This document shows, one piece after another, positions 17,659 to 26,216 of a stretch of 64,000 bases of DNA (the first letter of the stretch is position 1; the number at the start of each line of letters is the position of its first letter). The position numbers and the translations under genes were made by a program. The notes below the pieces were generated by a model. It saw only the letters and a list, made by a program, of their open reading frames with translations, searched no databases and was not told the DNA's origin. The stretch spans positions 310,001-374,000 of the forward strand of contig NZ_SJTF01000001.1 of assembly GCF_004634245.1 (NCBI RefSeq). Direction: 5' to 3'. The DNA is from Flavobacterium foetidum (GTDB lineage Bacteria > Bacteroidota > Bacteroidia > Flavobacteriales > Flavobacteriaceae).

Positions 17659-17997
17659 TTATTGTGATCTCAAATGTCTAATATAATTATCAAGTAAACC
17701 CTGAATCTGCTGACTTGCAACAGGATTGGCAGAATGAACGTTGAATTTTAGATTCTGTAAATCTAGTCCAGATTTATAAACCAGCCATTTCGCGCAAGCG
17801 TAACCGTCTTCTGCGATATTATCATTTTCGTCAAGCCCTAAATCATTGTCAAAACTAATTAATTCGGGAAGCCCTTTCTCAATAATCACCTCTTTAAAAT
17901 CATGAAAATTCCTGACAATGACAAAATCATCATCAGTCAGGTTTTTGTAAACCATTGGAACATCTCGTAAATCGTCGAGAAAGAGTTTGTATGACAT
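17659..17997 (-). CDS. cREC-type (cyclic-phosphate-processing) receiver-domain protein
   Basis: A 112-residue protein of receiver-like fold: FLDDLRDVP at the start with acidic residues Asp8/Asp9, ISFDNDLG in the middle (the position of the phospho-acceptor strand) and NVHSANPVAS near the end, where ordinary receivers have a different Ser/Thr-Lys pattern. This set matches the family annotated as cyclic-phosphate-processing receiver domain, linked by others to RNA repair or nucleotide processing. No output domain or kinase partner is present. It lies upstream of the SLATT gene, with a 196-bp REP-like gap, so a shared operon is unlikely. Confidence 0.65.
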   Translation of the reverse strand: MSYKLFLDDLRDVPMVYKNLTDDDFVIVRNFHDFKEVIIEKGLPELISFDNDLGLDENDNIAEDGYACAKWLVYKSGLDLQNLKFNVHSANPVASQQIQGLLDNYIRHLRSQ

Positions 17998-18055
17998 ACT
18001 TTTTGTATAAAAGATTTTGATTCAAATTGATCTAACTTTTAAACTTTAATAAAGT

Positions 18056-18138
18056 TCTAAATGTCAAGCTTTGCGACCTTAGCGTATTCTCAACTCAATC
18101 TAAAACAAAAAAACTAGCGGACTTTGCGGTTAAAAAAA
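18056..18138. repeat. Intergenic repeat of CTTTGCGACCTTAGCG type
   Basis: Two inverted phrases, CTTTGCGACCTTAGCGT and CTAGCGGACTTTGCGGTTAAAA, of the kind seen at 10191-10322 and 46925-46960. No coding signal is seen. Confidence 0.5.
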
Positions 18139-18140
18139 AA

Positions 18141-19868
18141 CTATAAAACTCGATAAACAGGATACTGCATATGCGCCTTTTCGTAATAAGCAGAATGTTT
18201 GTAAATCCAATCTAATTGAGCTTCTGGATTTTTAGCAAAAGCGGTATCGTTTTGTTTTTTGGCTTCAAGTTCTGCTTTGAGAGCAGGGTTTTCTTTTAAA
18301 AGCTGTGCAGCAGTATCTTCAAAAATATATTCAGAATAATGTTCTTTTTGCTGTAAAATAGCATCAAAAAAATTCCAATTAAAGAACGAATCTACTCCTT
18401 CGGGTTCAAAAGCTTCTAGAAGATATTTTACACCTTTTTGATTCGTTGGAACGTAGTAATCTCCTTTAGCAAAATTCATTTTTACCATTTTAGAAGTTAT
18501 GGTTGTATTTCTGTGCAGATAATGACCTTCGTAAGCAGACGGAATGGTTTTAAAGTCGGCGATTCGGTAGCTTTCAACCTCTATAATGGTGTCGTTTTTA
18601 AGTTCGGTAAACGAAATGTTATTGTTTTTCAGCAGGTCTATAATATTCCAGTAACCCCGCGGAATGATATAAGCAGACGGAATAACGACTTCTTTTTGTG
18701 ATTTGAATTCTTTGATATACGGAACATCTTTTTTATATGGTTTGCTTCGGTCGTAATACAAACGATTTCCTGTTGTCGCTTCGCTTTTTTTATATCCTGC
18801 TTCGTAACCTAAAAATGTAAATTTGGTAGTTTTCGTGCTGTCCAGTTCCCATTGTAGCGTATAGGTTTTTTTAGGTTGGTATTGCTGTAGGTTTTTCACA
18901 CGAAGTTCTTTGATTTTCTGATAATTGGCATCAGTAAAATCTAAGGTCGATTTCATGTATTCATAAGTCATTTTGACACGTTCTGCGTATTTTTTCAGCA
19001 TATGCGTTTCAACCACAAAACCGATTGTGTTAAACAACGAAGTATACCCCGTTGTATATCGAGGACTATCTACAAACTGACCAAAACCTTTATCTGGTGT
19101 ATCTTTAAAGGAATCAACGTAAGGCGTAGTTTCTATTTTCTTTTTCTGCAGATCTTTTACCAAAGCAGGCATCATTTCGTTATTCATAAAATCGCCCAAA
19201 ACGGTTCCGAGTTTGTTGTGTTGCGTCATGATGTACGTCAGTTTGTATTGATAATCAGAACCGTTGCTTACGTGATTATCGATAAAAACATCAGCATTTA
19301 TTTTCTGGAAAATCTCGACGAAACTTTTGGTGTTTTTGGTATCCGATTTCATTAAATCGCGATTCAAGTCGTAGTTTCTTGCATTTCCTCTAAAACCATA
19401 AATTTCTGGTCCGTCTTGGTTGGCGCGAGTTGTTGAATTTCGGTTTAGAGCGCCTCCAATATTATAAACAGGAATCGTTACCAAAACGGTATTTTTAGGC
19501 GCTTTCACTTTTCCGGTTGCTAGATCTCTGTAGAACTGCATTGTGGCATCGATTCCGTCCGGTTCTCCAGCATGGATTCCGTTATTCACAAACAAAACAG
19601 CTTTAGTTTTCTGAATCTCATCAAAATCAAACACTTTATCTGGATTAAAAGTCACCATATGCAATGGATAACCTGAGTCGGTCAATCCCATTTCTTTGAT
19701 TTGTATCGTCGGAAAATCGTTTGCTAAAAGCTTAAAATACCGAATGGTTTCGAAGTAATCTGCAGCCTGATTTCCGTTTCCTTTTTCAAAAAACGTGTCG
19801 TATTTTTTGTTGTTTTGAGCAAAAGTCGTGATTGTGAAAAGTGAAAAGAGAATGGTAAGAAGTTTCAT
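18141..19868 (-). CDS. Secreted M14-family metallocarboxypeptidase
   Basis: Zinc peptidase expected to cleave peptides outside the cytoplasm. The signal peptide is MKLLTILFSLFTITTFAQ. Zinc ligands: GIHAGEPDG (HxxE) and the later His in DNHVSNGSDYQYK; RNYDLNRD gives the substrate Arg region and FVVETHML the general base Glu. At about 575 residues it is longer than the peptidase core, with a C-terminal beta-rich extension (from about 370). A start eight codons upstream is in frame but lies on the -7 box TATATTTG (leftward, 19897-19890); the Met giving a direct signal peptide is therefore chosen. The downstream gap holds only a repeat. Confidence 0.88.
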   Translation of the reverse strand: MKLLTILFSLFTITTFAQNNKKYDTFFEKGNGNQAADYFETIRYFKLLANDFPTIQIKEMGLTDSGYPLHMVTFNPDKVFDFDEIQKTKAVLFVNNGIHAGEPDGIDATMQFYRDLATGKVKAPKNTVLVTIPVYNIGGALNRNSTTRANQDGPEIYGFRGNARNYDLNRDLMKSDTKNTKSFVEIFQKINADVFIDNHVSNGSDYQYKLTYIMTQHNKLGTVLGDFMNNEMMPALVKDLQKKKIETTPYVDSFKDTPDKGFGQFVDSPRYTTGYTSLFNTIGFVVETHMLKKYAERVKMTYEYMKSTLDFTDANYQKIKELRVKNLQQYQPKKTYTLQWELDSTKTTKFTFLGYEAGYKKSEATTGNRLYYDRSKPYKKDVPYIKEFKSQKEVVIPSAYIIPRGYWNIIDLLKNNNISFTELKNDTIIEVESYRIADFKTIPSAYEGHYLHRNTTITSKMVKMNFAKGDYYVPTNQKGVKYLLEAFEPEGVDSFFNWNFFDAILQQKEHYSEYIFEDTAAQLLKENPALKAELEAKKQNDTAFAKNPEAQLDWIYKHSAYYEKAHMQYPVYRVL

Positions 19869-20217
19869 GATTCTGGTTTTTTGAAGAATCAAATATAGTT
19901 TTTTATTTGTTTCAAGTTTTAGGTTTCAAGTTTGATATGCTTATGGCTATTTGTTTCACGCAGATTTTGCAGATTTAGGCAGATTAATTTTGATTTTTTA
20001 AATCTGAGTGAAAGGTAATCTTTATGGTCATTTGCTTCCGGCAGATTTTGTGGATTTTTTAATTTGATGTTTTGATTTTATCTGCTTGATTTGCATAATT
20101 TATGAGAGATAAATATCTGCTCAATCTGCTTAAATCTTTTTAAATCTGCGTGAAATAAAAAAATCTAGCATATCAAACTTGAAACCTGAGACTTGAAACA
20201 AACCAAACAATTTTAAT
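19869..20217. repeat. Mosaic inverted-repeat region
   Basis: About 350 bp without a gene. GTTTCAAGTTTTAGGTTTC...GATATGC at 19910-19940 is mirrored by GCATATCAAACTTGAAACCTG at 20168-20188. The interior has several variants of a CACGCAGATTTTGCAGATTT / AAATCTGCGTGA phrase. The left end also holds the M14 promoter and the right end the helicase promoter. Confidence 0.6.
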
Positions 20218-20225
20218 TACTTTTG
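20193..20225 (+). promoter_or_regulatory. Promoter of the DEAD-box gene, near-leaderless
   Basis: TTG at 20193-20195, 22 nt, then TACTTTTG at 20218-20225. The ATG starts only 4 nt after the -7 box, so the expected mRNA has essentially no leader. Confidence 0.6.
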
Positions 20226-20229
20226 CAGC

Positions 20230-21591
20230 ATGAAAAAACACCATTCTCACGATGTACTTTCGAATTTAGGAATTGAAAACCTAAACGAAATGCAGGAAAC
20301 TGCAAAAGATGTCATTCTTCAAGACAACAACGTTTTACTGCTTTCTCCAACAGGATCGGGAAAAACATTAGCATTTTTGCTTCCGGTTTTAGAATTGTTG
20401 CAGCCAGAAATTTTATCGGTTCAATGTCTGATTTTGGTTCCGTCTCGTGAGTTGGGATTGCAGATTGAGCAGGTTTGGAAGAAAATGGGAACGCAATACA
20501 AAGTCAATATCTGCTATGGAGGGCATTCGATTGAAACTGAAATCAAGAATTTAAGCAATCCGCCAGCGGTTTTAATTGGTACGCCTGGAAGAATAGCCGA
20601 TCATATCGACAGAGAAACCTTTAGGACAGATAAAATTCAGACTTTGATTTTAGATGAGTTTGATAAATCGCTGCAATTAGGTTTTCATGAGCAGATGTCT
20701 TTTATCATTAGTAGATTACAGAAAGTTAATAAACGTGTTTTGGTTTCGGCAACTTCAGATATTGAGATTCCGAAATATACAAAAGTTGTTAATCCGACGG
20801 TTTTAGATTTTATTCCTGAAGAGGAAGAAAAGACAAATTTGTCGATGAAGATGGTGATTTCGCCAGCTAAAGATAAATTGCAGAGTTTGTTTAATCTGAT
20901 TTGTTCTTTAAAATCAGAATCAGCAATTATCTTCTGCAATCATCGTGATGCTGCGGAGAGAATCAGTGATACGTTAAACGAGAAAGGGATTTACTCGGTC
21001 TATTATCATGGCGGAATGGATCAGGACGAACGTGAACGAGCCTTAATCCAATTTAGGAACGGAAGCATCAGTTATTTGGTAACAACAGATTTGGCCGCAA
21101 GAGGTTTGGATATTCCTGAAATGAAACACGTTATTCATTACCATCTTCCGTTAAAAGAAGATGAGTTTACGCATAGAAATGGCCGTACTGCGCGTATGCA
21201 AGCATCTGGAACTGCCTATTTGATCATTCACGAAAGTGAAAAACAACTTGACTACATTGATTATGAAATGGATATTATGGATGTAGAAGGTAAAGTTTCA
21301 TTACCGAAACCGCCTCAATTTCAAACCATTTACATCAGTGGCGGAAAGAAGACAAAACTGAACAAGTTTGATATAGTGGGTTTCTTTTGTCAAAAAGGAA
21401 AACTAGAAAAAGACGATTTAGGTCTCATAGAAGTTAAAGATTTTGTATCGTTTGCCGCTGTAAAATACAGTAAGGTAAAAGATTTGCTTAAATATATTAA
21501 AGACGAAAAAATGAAGGGCAAAAAGTTTAAAATTGAAGTGGCCCGTAATGTTGTAAAGAAAGTAGAAGACGAGAAAAAAGGTAAATATTAG
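20230..21591 (+). CDS. DEAD-box RNA helicase with DbpA-type RNA-binding domain
   Basis: A 453-residue ATP-dependent RNA helicase. Motifs in order: SPTGSGKT (Walker A, ~40), VPSRELG, GTPGR, motif II as DEFD rather than DEAD, VSATSD (motif III), IIFCNHRDAAERI, TDLAARGLDIP and HRNGRTAR (motif VI). The region from about 365 to 447 looks like the DbpA C-terminal RNA-binding domain (IYISGGKKTKLNKFDIVGFF...IKDEKMKGKKFKIEVAR). DbpA acts in 50S subunit assembly by binding 23S rRNA, so a ribosome assembly role is likely. The DEFD variant keeps the Asp-Glu pair needed for catalysis. Confidence 0.9.
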   Translation: MKKHHSHDVLSNLGIENLNEMQETAKDVILQDNNVLLLSPTGSGKTLAFLLPVLELLQPEILSVQCLILVPSRELGLQIEQVWKKMGTQYKVNICYGGHSIETEIKNLSNPPAVLIGTPGRIADHIDRETFRTDKIQTLILDEFDKSLQLGFHEQMSFIISRLQKVNKRVLVSATSDIEIPKYTKVVNPTVLDFIPEEEEKTNLSMKMVISPAKDKLQSLFNLICSLKSESAIIFCNHRDAAERISDTLNEKGIYSVYYHGGMDQDERERALIQFRNGSISYLVTTDLAARGLDIPEMKHVIHYHLPLKEDEFTHRNGRTARMQASGTAYLIIHESEKQLDYIDYEMDIMDVEGKVSLPKPPQFQTIYISGGKKTKLNKFDIVGFFCQKGKLEKDDLGLIEVKDFVSFAAVKYSKVKDLLKYIKDEKMKGKKFKIEVARNVVKKVEDEKKGKY

Positions 21592-21653
21592 TTCAAATAA
21601 AATGATTTTTAGTACAAAAAATGATTTTGTATTGGGAGTATTTGGTTTTTATC

Positions 21654-21680
21654 TTGTTGTATTTCAGTGTTTTATTTTTG
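21654..21680 (+). promoter_or_regulatory. Promoter of the secreted-protein gene
   Basis: TTG at 21654-21656, 16 nt, TATTTTTG at 21673-21680. A start of transcription near 21686 would place the nested hairpin (21692-21776) in the leader. Confidence 0.55.
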
Positions 21681-21691
21681 TTTGACTAACT

Positions 21692-21776
21692 TTTACAATT
21701 TTATATTGAAAAAATAATGAATTGATAGGGGTTTTTTCAATATTTCTATGTTTTTTTGTGTTCGTAAAATTGTAAA
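21692..21776 (+). promoter_or_regulatory. Nested perfect inverted repeats in the 5' leader
   Basis: Outer arms TTTACAATTTTA (21692-21703) and TAAAATTGTAAA (21765-21776). Inner arms ATATTGAAAAAA (21703-21714) and TTTTTTCAATAT (21732-21743). Both are perfect 12-bp pairs. They would fold the leader 15 nt before the ATG at 21791. This could be a regulatory leader or a terminator for the helicase gene. Confidence 0.6.
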
Positions 21777-21790
21777 CCCCAAGTACTATT

Positions 21791-22234
21791 ATGAAAAAGA
21801 TTATTACTCTTGCCGCATTGTTTTTTAGTTTTGTTTCGTTTGCACAGGTTAAGGTTCTAGAAACAGTTCCTGTAGAGAAATTAGGAAAAGTAAATAACAA
21901 CTACATTCAGAAAATTGGTGACGAATACACTGTGTATTACACTATCGTTCAAAGTGATGATGATTCGACTTTGAGAAAATTTTCATTTAAGAACATTGAT
22001 AATGCTTATAACTCTTTATACAACATTATCATGGGCGGATTTACAGCTTCTCCGTTGTACGATATTAAATTAGAGTTGCCTAACAACTATATTTGGTTGC
22101 ACTACACAGGTAATGTGGTTCCGGACAAAGCTACTGTTCAGTTTATGGTTTCTGGTAAAGAAAGAGATGCTGCAACAAACAACGTATCTGAGCCATTCGT
22201 AAAAGATCAAATCAACAAATTATTCCAAAAGTAA
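21791..22234 (+). CDS. Secreted protein of unknown function
   Basis: A 147-residue protein with the signal peptide MKKIITLAALFFSFVSFAQ. The mature ~128 residues alternate polar and hydrophobic residues as in a small beta-rich domain (EYTVYYTIVQSDDDSTLRKF, IWLHYTGNVVPDKATVQFMV) and have no cysteines or catalytic motif. It is a lone gene with its own promoter, a structured leader and a terminator. I do not recognise a family. Its codon use (many frequent codons such as GTT, GCT and AAC) suggests good expression. Confidence 0.8.
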   Translation: MKKIITLAALFFSFVSFAQVKVLETVPVEKLGKVNNNYIQKIGDEYTVYYTIVQSDDDSTLRKFSFKNIDNAYNSLYNIIMGGFTASPLYDIKLELPNNYIWLHYTGNVVPDKATVQFMVSGKERDAATNNVSEPFVKDQINKLFQK

Positions 22235-22238
22235 TTTT

Positions 22239-22519
22239 TAAGGTTCAAAGTAACAAAAAGACAAAGGGGCAAAGTTTTTTAGCTTTATCTCTAAAAAATA
22301 TAAAAAAAGCTGTTCTTGTTGAACGGCTTTTTTTTTGTTTCAGGTTTCAAGTTTCAGGTTCATATACTTTATGTATGGTTTTAATGCAAGTTCGCTAAGC
22401 TTTATTGAATAAAACTTAGCGAACTTTGTATTCCCGATAGCTATCGAGATTGTGTCTTTAGGTGTTAAATTAAACAGTATTCCAAGAAAACTTTGTTCCT
22501 TTGAATCTTTGTCCCTCAA
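22239..22519. repeat. Palindromic mosaic between convergent genes
   Basis: Outer imperfect arms: AAGGTTCAAAGTAACAAAAA...GGCAAAGTTTT (22239-22280) against AAAACTTTGTTCC...CTTTGTCCCTCAAAAG (22486-22520). Inside are a perfect hairpin AAGTTCGCTAAG / CTTAGCGAACTT (22388-22399, 22414-22425), the palindrome CGATAGCTATCG (22435-22446) and the TTTCAGGTTTCAAG phrase. No gene is seen. Confidence 0.6.
22302..22336 (+). terminator. Intrinsic terminator
   Basis: AAGCTGTTC, loop TTGTT, GAACGGCTT, then a long T-run; 67 nt after the stop of the secreted-protein gene. Confidence 0.85.
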
Positions 22520-22526
22520 AAGAGAA

Positions 22527-23105
22527 CTATATCTTCTTAACGTACTGTGTAATAATCACAATCTGCTGTCCATCAACTTTTCCTTCAATGTATTCTGCAT
22601 TTTCATGATCAAGACGAATATTTCTTACTGCGGTACCTTGTTTGGCAACCATGCTTGATCCTTTTACTTTAAGATCTTTGATTAAAACAACAGAATCTCC
22701 GTGTTGTAGTACTACGCCGTTGCTGTCGCGGTGAACCAATTTATTTTCGTCATCTTCGCCTTCTCCTGTAGCTTTTGCCCATTCTAGAACATCATCTTCT
22801 AAATACATCATGTCAAGTAATTCCTGTGGCCATCCTGCGGCGCGCAGACGGCTTAACATTCTCCACGCAACAACCTGAACCGGAATATTCTCATTCCACA
22901 TGCTGTCATTCAGGCATCTCCAGTGATTCAAATCTACGTTGTCTGGATTTTCAATCTGGTCAATACAGGTATTACAGGCTAATACAGCTTCATCAATTCC
23001 ACCTTTTCTCGTTGGAAGGACTTGATAAACTTTTAAATTTTCTTCAGCGCCGCAAAGCTCACATTTAGATCCGCTTCGTTTGCTTAATTCTCTTTCGATG
23101 CTCAT
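22527..23105 (-). CDS. PhnA/YjdM-family zinc-ribbon protein
   Basis: A 192-residue protein. The N-terminal zinc ribbon has Cys pairs KCELCG and LACNTCID. The C-terminal PhnA domain (about 122-190) starts DSNGVVLQHGDSVVLIKDLKVKGSS and is the part shared with E. coli YjdM (formerly PhnA). Despite the old name, the family is not a proven phosphonate enzyme. No phn genes are nearby. The role is unknown. Confidence 0.85.
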   Translation of the reverse strand: MSIERELSKRSGSKCELCGAEENLKVYQVLPTRKGGIDEAVLACNTCIDQIENPDNVDLNHWRCLNDSMWNENIPVQVVAWRMLSRLRAAGWPQELLDMMYLEDDVLEWAKATGEGEDDENKLVHRDSNGVVLQHGDSVVLIKDLKVKGSSMVAKQGTAVRNIRLDHENAEYIEGKVDGQQIVIITQYVKKI

Positions 23106-23202
23106 TATTTATGGGTTTGTTTAAAAATGCGAAATTACTTATAATAGACAAGCATTGCAAATTTAAATTTCGGCGTAAAATTTAGTTTTTAAATATTATT
23201 TT

Positions 23203-23398
23203 AATCCGTTGGGTGTAATTAAAAAATAAAAGAATTTTACACATAGAAGCATAGTTTTTTGTGCCGAAACAAGAAAATGGAACAAACAAGTTTCCACACA
23301 ATAGCTAAACTATGTGCATTTAGACTAGTGAAACGCCTTTTTTAAGTTTAGTTAAACTATGTTTTTATGTGTTGAAAATAATTTCACCCCACGAGTTA
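23203..23398. repeat. MITE-like palindromic element, copy 1 (196 bp)
   Basis: Nearly identical to 42901-43094. Ends are imperfect terminal inverted repeats (AATCCGTTGGGTGTAATTA and, complemented, AACTCGTGGGGTGAAATTA). The interior has ACATAGAAGCATAGTT mirrored by AACTATGTTTTTATGTGT and a central TAGCTAAACTA hairpin. It carries no gene. It fills most of the 418-bp gap before coaD; the rest of the gap shows nothing. Confidence 0.8.
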
Positions 23399-23523
23399 TT
23401 TTATTAAGATCAATAATCGAAGTCTCATTTTGAGAACTTTCGTGATACTTTATTTTAATACGCCAAAACAGATTACAAGTACTATTAAGATTTTTCTTTT
23501 CATTCAGAAGGCTCAAAAAACAA

Positions 23524-23985
23524 TTATTTATTTTTCACTCTAACCGCATTTGGAACCAGCATTTCATATTCTCCGCCATGACGCAATACGTCGCGAACAA
23601 TACTTGAGCTGATAAATGATGTGCTTGCTGCAGTCAATAAAAATACCGTTTCTATTTTAGAAAGTTTTCTATTGGTGTGGGCGATTGCTTTTTCGAATTC
23701 AAAATCGGCTGGGTTGCGAAGACCTCTTAAGATAAAATTCGCCTTTAGTTTTTTAGCCAAATCAATTGTTAAGCCTTCATACGTAATAACCGTAACTTTT
23801 GGTTCGTCTTTGAAGGTTTCTTCGATAAAACGTTTTCTTTCTTCTAAGGAAAACATGTATTTTTTTTCGGCATTGACACCGATTGCAATGACAATTTCAT
23901 CAAACAAGGGGATTCCTCTTTTAATAATGTCTTCGTGTCCTAATGTAATCGGGTCAAATGATCCTGGGAATATTGCTTTTCTCAT
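23524..23985 (-). CDS. coaD: Phosphopantetheine adenylyltransferase
   Basis: Adds AMP to 4'-phosphopantetheine, the fourth step of coenzyme A synthesis. The 153-residue length is typical. Nucleotidyltransferase motif FPGSFDPITLGHEDII (TxGH) is at the N-terminus. LRGLRNPADFEFE carries the substrate-binding Arg, and the SFISSSIVRDVLRHGG motif, with ISSS in place of the common ISST/ISSx, is near the C-terminus. It is followed by a repeat phrase (AAGGTTCTAAGG) and then by the DUF421 gene in the same direction. Confidence 0.97.
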   Translation of the reverse strand: MRKAIFPGSFDPITLGHEDIIKRGIPLFDEIVIAIGVNAEKKYMFSLEERKRFIEETFKDEPKVTVITYEGLTIDLAKKLKANFILRGLRNPADFEFEKAIAHTNRKLSKIETVFLLTAASTSFISSSIVRDVLRHGGEYEMLVPNAVRVKNK

Positions 23986-24096
23986 TTTTTTAAGGTTCTA
24001 AGGTTCTGAGATACTGAGTTGCTAAGGTTTTAACTATGATTCTTAACTTGTTTTTAAGTTTGGAATTTAGAATTTTCTCTTTTTAGAATTAAATTT

Positions 24097-24789
24097 CTAA
24101 GAAATCCTTAATGTCTTAATAGACTCCACCCATTCATCTTTATGGCAGACTTTGCAGTTTGCGGTTCCTTTTTTGACTTCTTCAGTGTTACCGCAGAAAG
24201 AGCAGGAATAAGTGCCGTCTTGCGGAATTGTCTTGCTTTTTTCGTTAAAGAGCAGGGGCAAAATCGGAAGTCCGTAGCCGACTTCTTTGTCTTCGTAAAA
24301 AAACACACTGATTTCGCCGCTAGGCTCTATAAAAGCATGTTTTACCTGGCCGAGATGCTCAATTGATTTTACTCTCAATTCTGAGAAAAATTCATCCTGC
24401 GCCAGCGTTTCTTTTTTAAAACTGCTTACAGAGAATTTTCCGTCATTAATCAAGCATACTGTTTTTCCTTCTATAAATTCTTCAAATTTTTTGCTCTTTC
24501 CCGTAATCCAGGTTACTGTGCGGTAGAGAAGGATAATAACCATAAAAACAATTATGGCAGGAACGATTCCGACATCTTCGTAAAACATAGGATCGCCGGC
24601 TGCAGAACCAAGTGCGATAATGATTACCGTTTCAAAAATCGATAATTGTTTTACGCCTCGTTTGCCCGCCAGTTTAAGGGTCAGCAATAAAATCGTAAAC
24701 ATTACCGTTGAACGGAATATTACCTCTAGAACAAATATTTCAGGAAGTTCATTAAAAAGTACTCTGTTCCATTCAAAGATTTCTTTCAT
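24097..24789 (-). CDS. DUF421 (YetF-like) membrane protein with C-terminal zinc ribbon
   Basis: A 230-residue protein with three TM segments (about 22-42, 50-65, 74-95), the DUF421 motif LAGKRGVKQLSIFE, and a cytoplasmic alpha/beta domain (LINDGKFSVSSFKKE...). An unusual C-terminal extension holds two Cys pairs (CSFCGN and CKVCHK) that should bind zinc. The biochemical role of DUF421 proteins is unclear. Short repeat phrases flank the gene on both sides. Confidence 0.85.
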   Translation of the reverse strand: MKEIFEWNRVLFNELPEIFVLEVIFRSTVMFTILLLTLKLAGKRGVKQLSIFETVIIIALGSAAGDPMFYEDVGIVPAIIVFMVIILLYRTVTWITGKSKKFEEFIEGKTVCLINDGKFSVSSFKKETLAQDEFFSELRVKSIEHLGQVKHAFIEPSGEISVFFYEDKEVGYGLPILPLLFNEKSKTIPQDGTYSCSFCGNTEEVKKGTANCKVCHKDEWVESIKTLRIS

Positions 24790-24873
24790 TTTTTTATGTT
24801 TCTAAGGTTCTAAGTTGCTGAGATTTTAAGTTTCTTTTTTACGGACTTTGGTTCTCTAACTCTGATAGCTATT

Positions 24874-25058
24874 AACCCGTTGAGTGAAATTATTTTTTTT
24901 CAATTCTATTAAAGCAGCTTGGATATAAATCTGTCTAAATCTGCTTTAATCTGTATAGATCTGCGTGAAAAATTTATAAGCAAAAGGATTTTTAGCAGAT
25001 CAAATTAGATTTTAATTCTTGAATGAAGCTATTTTATTCTATTTCACCCAAACGGTTA
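24874..25058. repeat. MITE-like element with different interior
   Basis: Left end AACCCGTTGAGTGAAATTA; right end, complemented, AACCGTTTGGGTGAAATAG. These resemble the termini of the two longer elements at 23203 and 42901, but the interior is the AATCTGC...TAAATC phrase family. It occupies most of the 330-bp gap between DUF421 and ddl, in which no gene is seen. Confidence 0.55.
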
Positions 25059-25119
25059 GTTATTATTAAAAAAAATAAGGTCCTGAAATCTTATAAGAAT
25101 CTCAGAACCTTAAGTATCT

Positions 25120-26091
25120 TTAAGCTAAAGCCAATTCGATAGCATTTGTAAATAAATCTTCCAAAGAAATTCCGGCTGCTTTTGCTTGTTGCGGAATTAA
25201 GCTTTCTGTGGTTAATCCCGGAATGGTGTTCATTTCCAGCATATGTGGTTCGTTGTCTACGATGATGAATTCGCTTCGTGAGAAACCTTTCATTTTTAAG
25301 ACTTCGTAAGCACGTTTTGCTGTTTCTCCCACTTTTTTAGTCAATTCATCAGAAATTCTTGCTGGCGTTATTTCCTGTGATTTTCCTTCGTATTTGGCTT
25401 CGTAATCAAAGAAATCGTTGTCTGATACGATTTCGGTAATTGGCAATACAATTACTTCGCCTTTGTAATTGATTACGCCGACAGAAACTTCTGTTCCGTC
25501 AAGGAAACTTTCAATAATGATTTCGTTGTCTTCTTTGTAGGCAACTTCAATAGCAATAGGCAATTCGGCTTCGGTTTTTACTTTTGAGATTCCGAAACTA
25601 GAACCGGCTTTGTTTGGTTTTACAAAACAAGGAAGCCCCACTTTTTTAATGATTTCTTGTGTATCGATTACATCACCTTTGTTCAAGTAATAAGAAACCG
25701 CCGTTTTGATTCCGTATGGTTTTAGAACTGATAATAAATCTCTTTTATTGAACGTCAATGCCGATTGGTAATAATCGCAAGAAGATTGCGGAATTCCTAG
25801 CAATTCAAAATAAGCCTGCATTAATCCATCTTCTCCAGGAGTTCCGTGAATTGCATTAAAAACGCAGTCAAAAGTGATTTTTTCCCCGTTTACAGTAACT
25901 GAAAAATCATTTTTATCGATTGGGAATTCGGCATCGTTTTGGTCTACATAAACCCATTTTTCTTTAAAAATATGAATACGAAATCCGTTGTATTTGGTTT
26001 TGTCAAGATATTGATAAACAACGTTTCCGCTGATAAGCGAGATTTTGTATTCGCTTGAATATCCGCCCATGATGATGGCAATGTTTTTCAT
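25120..26091 (-). CDS. ddl: D-alanine--D-alanine ligase
   Basis: ATP-grasp enzyme making the D-Ala-D-Ala dipeptide for peptidoglycan. It is 323 residues, with GGYSSEYKISLISG at the N-terminus, FNAIHGTPGEDGLMQ (the Glu/His substrate region), KPNKAGSSFGISKV (ATP-binding loop) and EMNTIPGLT (metal ligands Glu, Asn) near the end. It is divergent from the PASTA/rluD pair, a grouping often seen in Flavobacteriia (recalled). A short repeat phrase and a structured element separate them. Confidence 0.97.
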   Translation of the reverse strand: MKNIAIIMGGYSSEYKISLISGNVVYQYLDKTKYNGFRIHIFKEKWVYVDQNDAEFPIDKNDFSVTVNGEKITFDCVFNAIHGTPGEDGLMQAYFELLGIPQSSCDYYQSALTFNKRDLLSVLKPYGIKTAVSYYLNKGDVIDTQEIIKKVGLPCFVKPNKAGSSFGISKVKTEAELPIAIEVAYKEDNEIIIESFLDGTEVSVGVINYKGEVIVLPITEIVSDNDFFDYEAKYEGKSQEITPARISDELTKKVGETAKRAYEVLKMKGFSRSEFIIVDNEPHMLEMNTIPGLTTESLIPQQAKAAGISLEDLFTNAIELALA

Positions 26092-26094
26092 GTT

Positions 26095-26136
26095 TTTGTT
26101 TCAGGTTTTAATTTGTTTCAAGTTTCAGGTTTTACG
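26095..26136. repeat. GTTTCAGGTTTTAATTTGTTTCAAG phrase
   Basis: Another copy of the CAAGTTTCAGG family of intergenic phrases, just upstream of ddl. Confidence 0.5.
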
Positions 26137-26216
26137 GTAAATCGTTTAAATCTGTTTTGAAACTTTATTGAATATATGATTTTTTAATAAATAACGTTCT
26201 TATGAAATAGAGTGTC

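Noticed and set aside
22775..23068. Rightward frame opposite the PhnA/YjdM gene
   Set aside because: Shadow of a gene with clear zinc-ribbon motifs.
23203..23398. Riboswitch or small RNA gene
   Set aside because: The same sequence occurs 20 kb away in front of an unrelated gene, so a mobile or dispersed repeat is the simpler reading.
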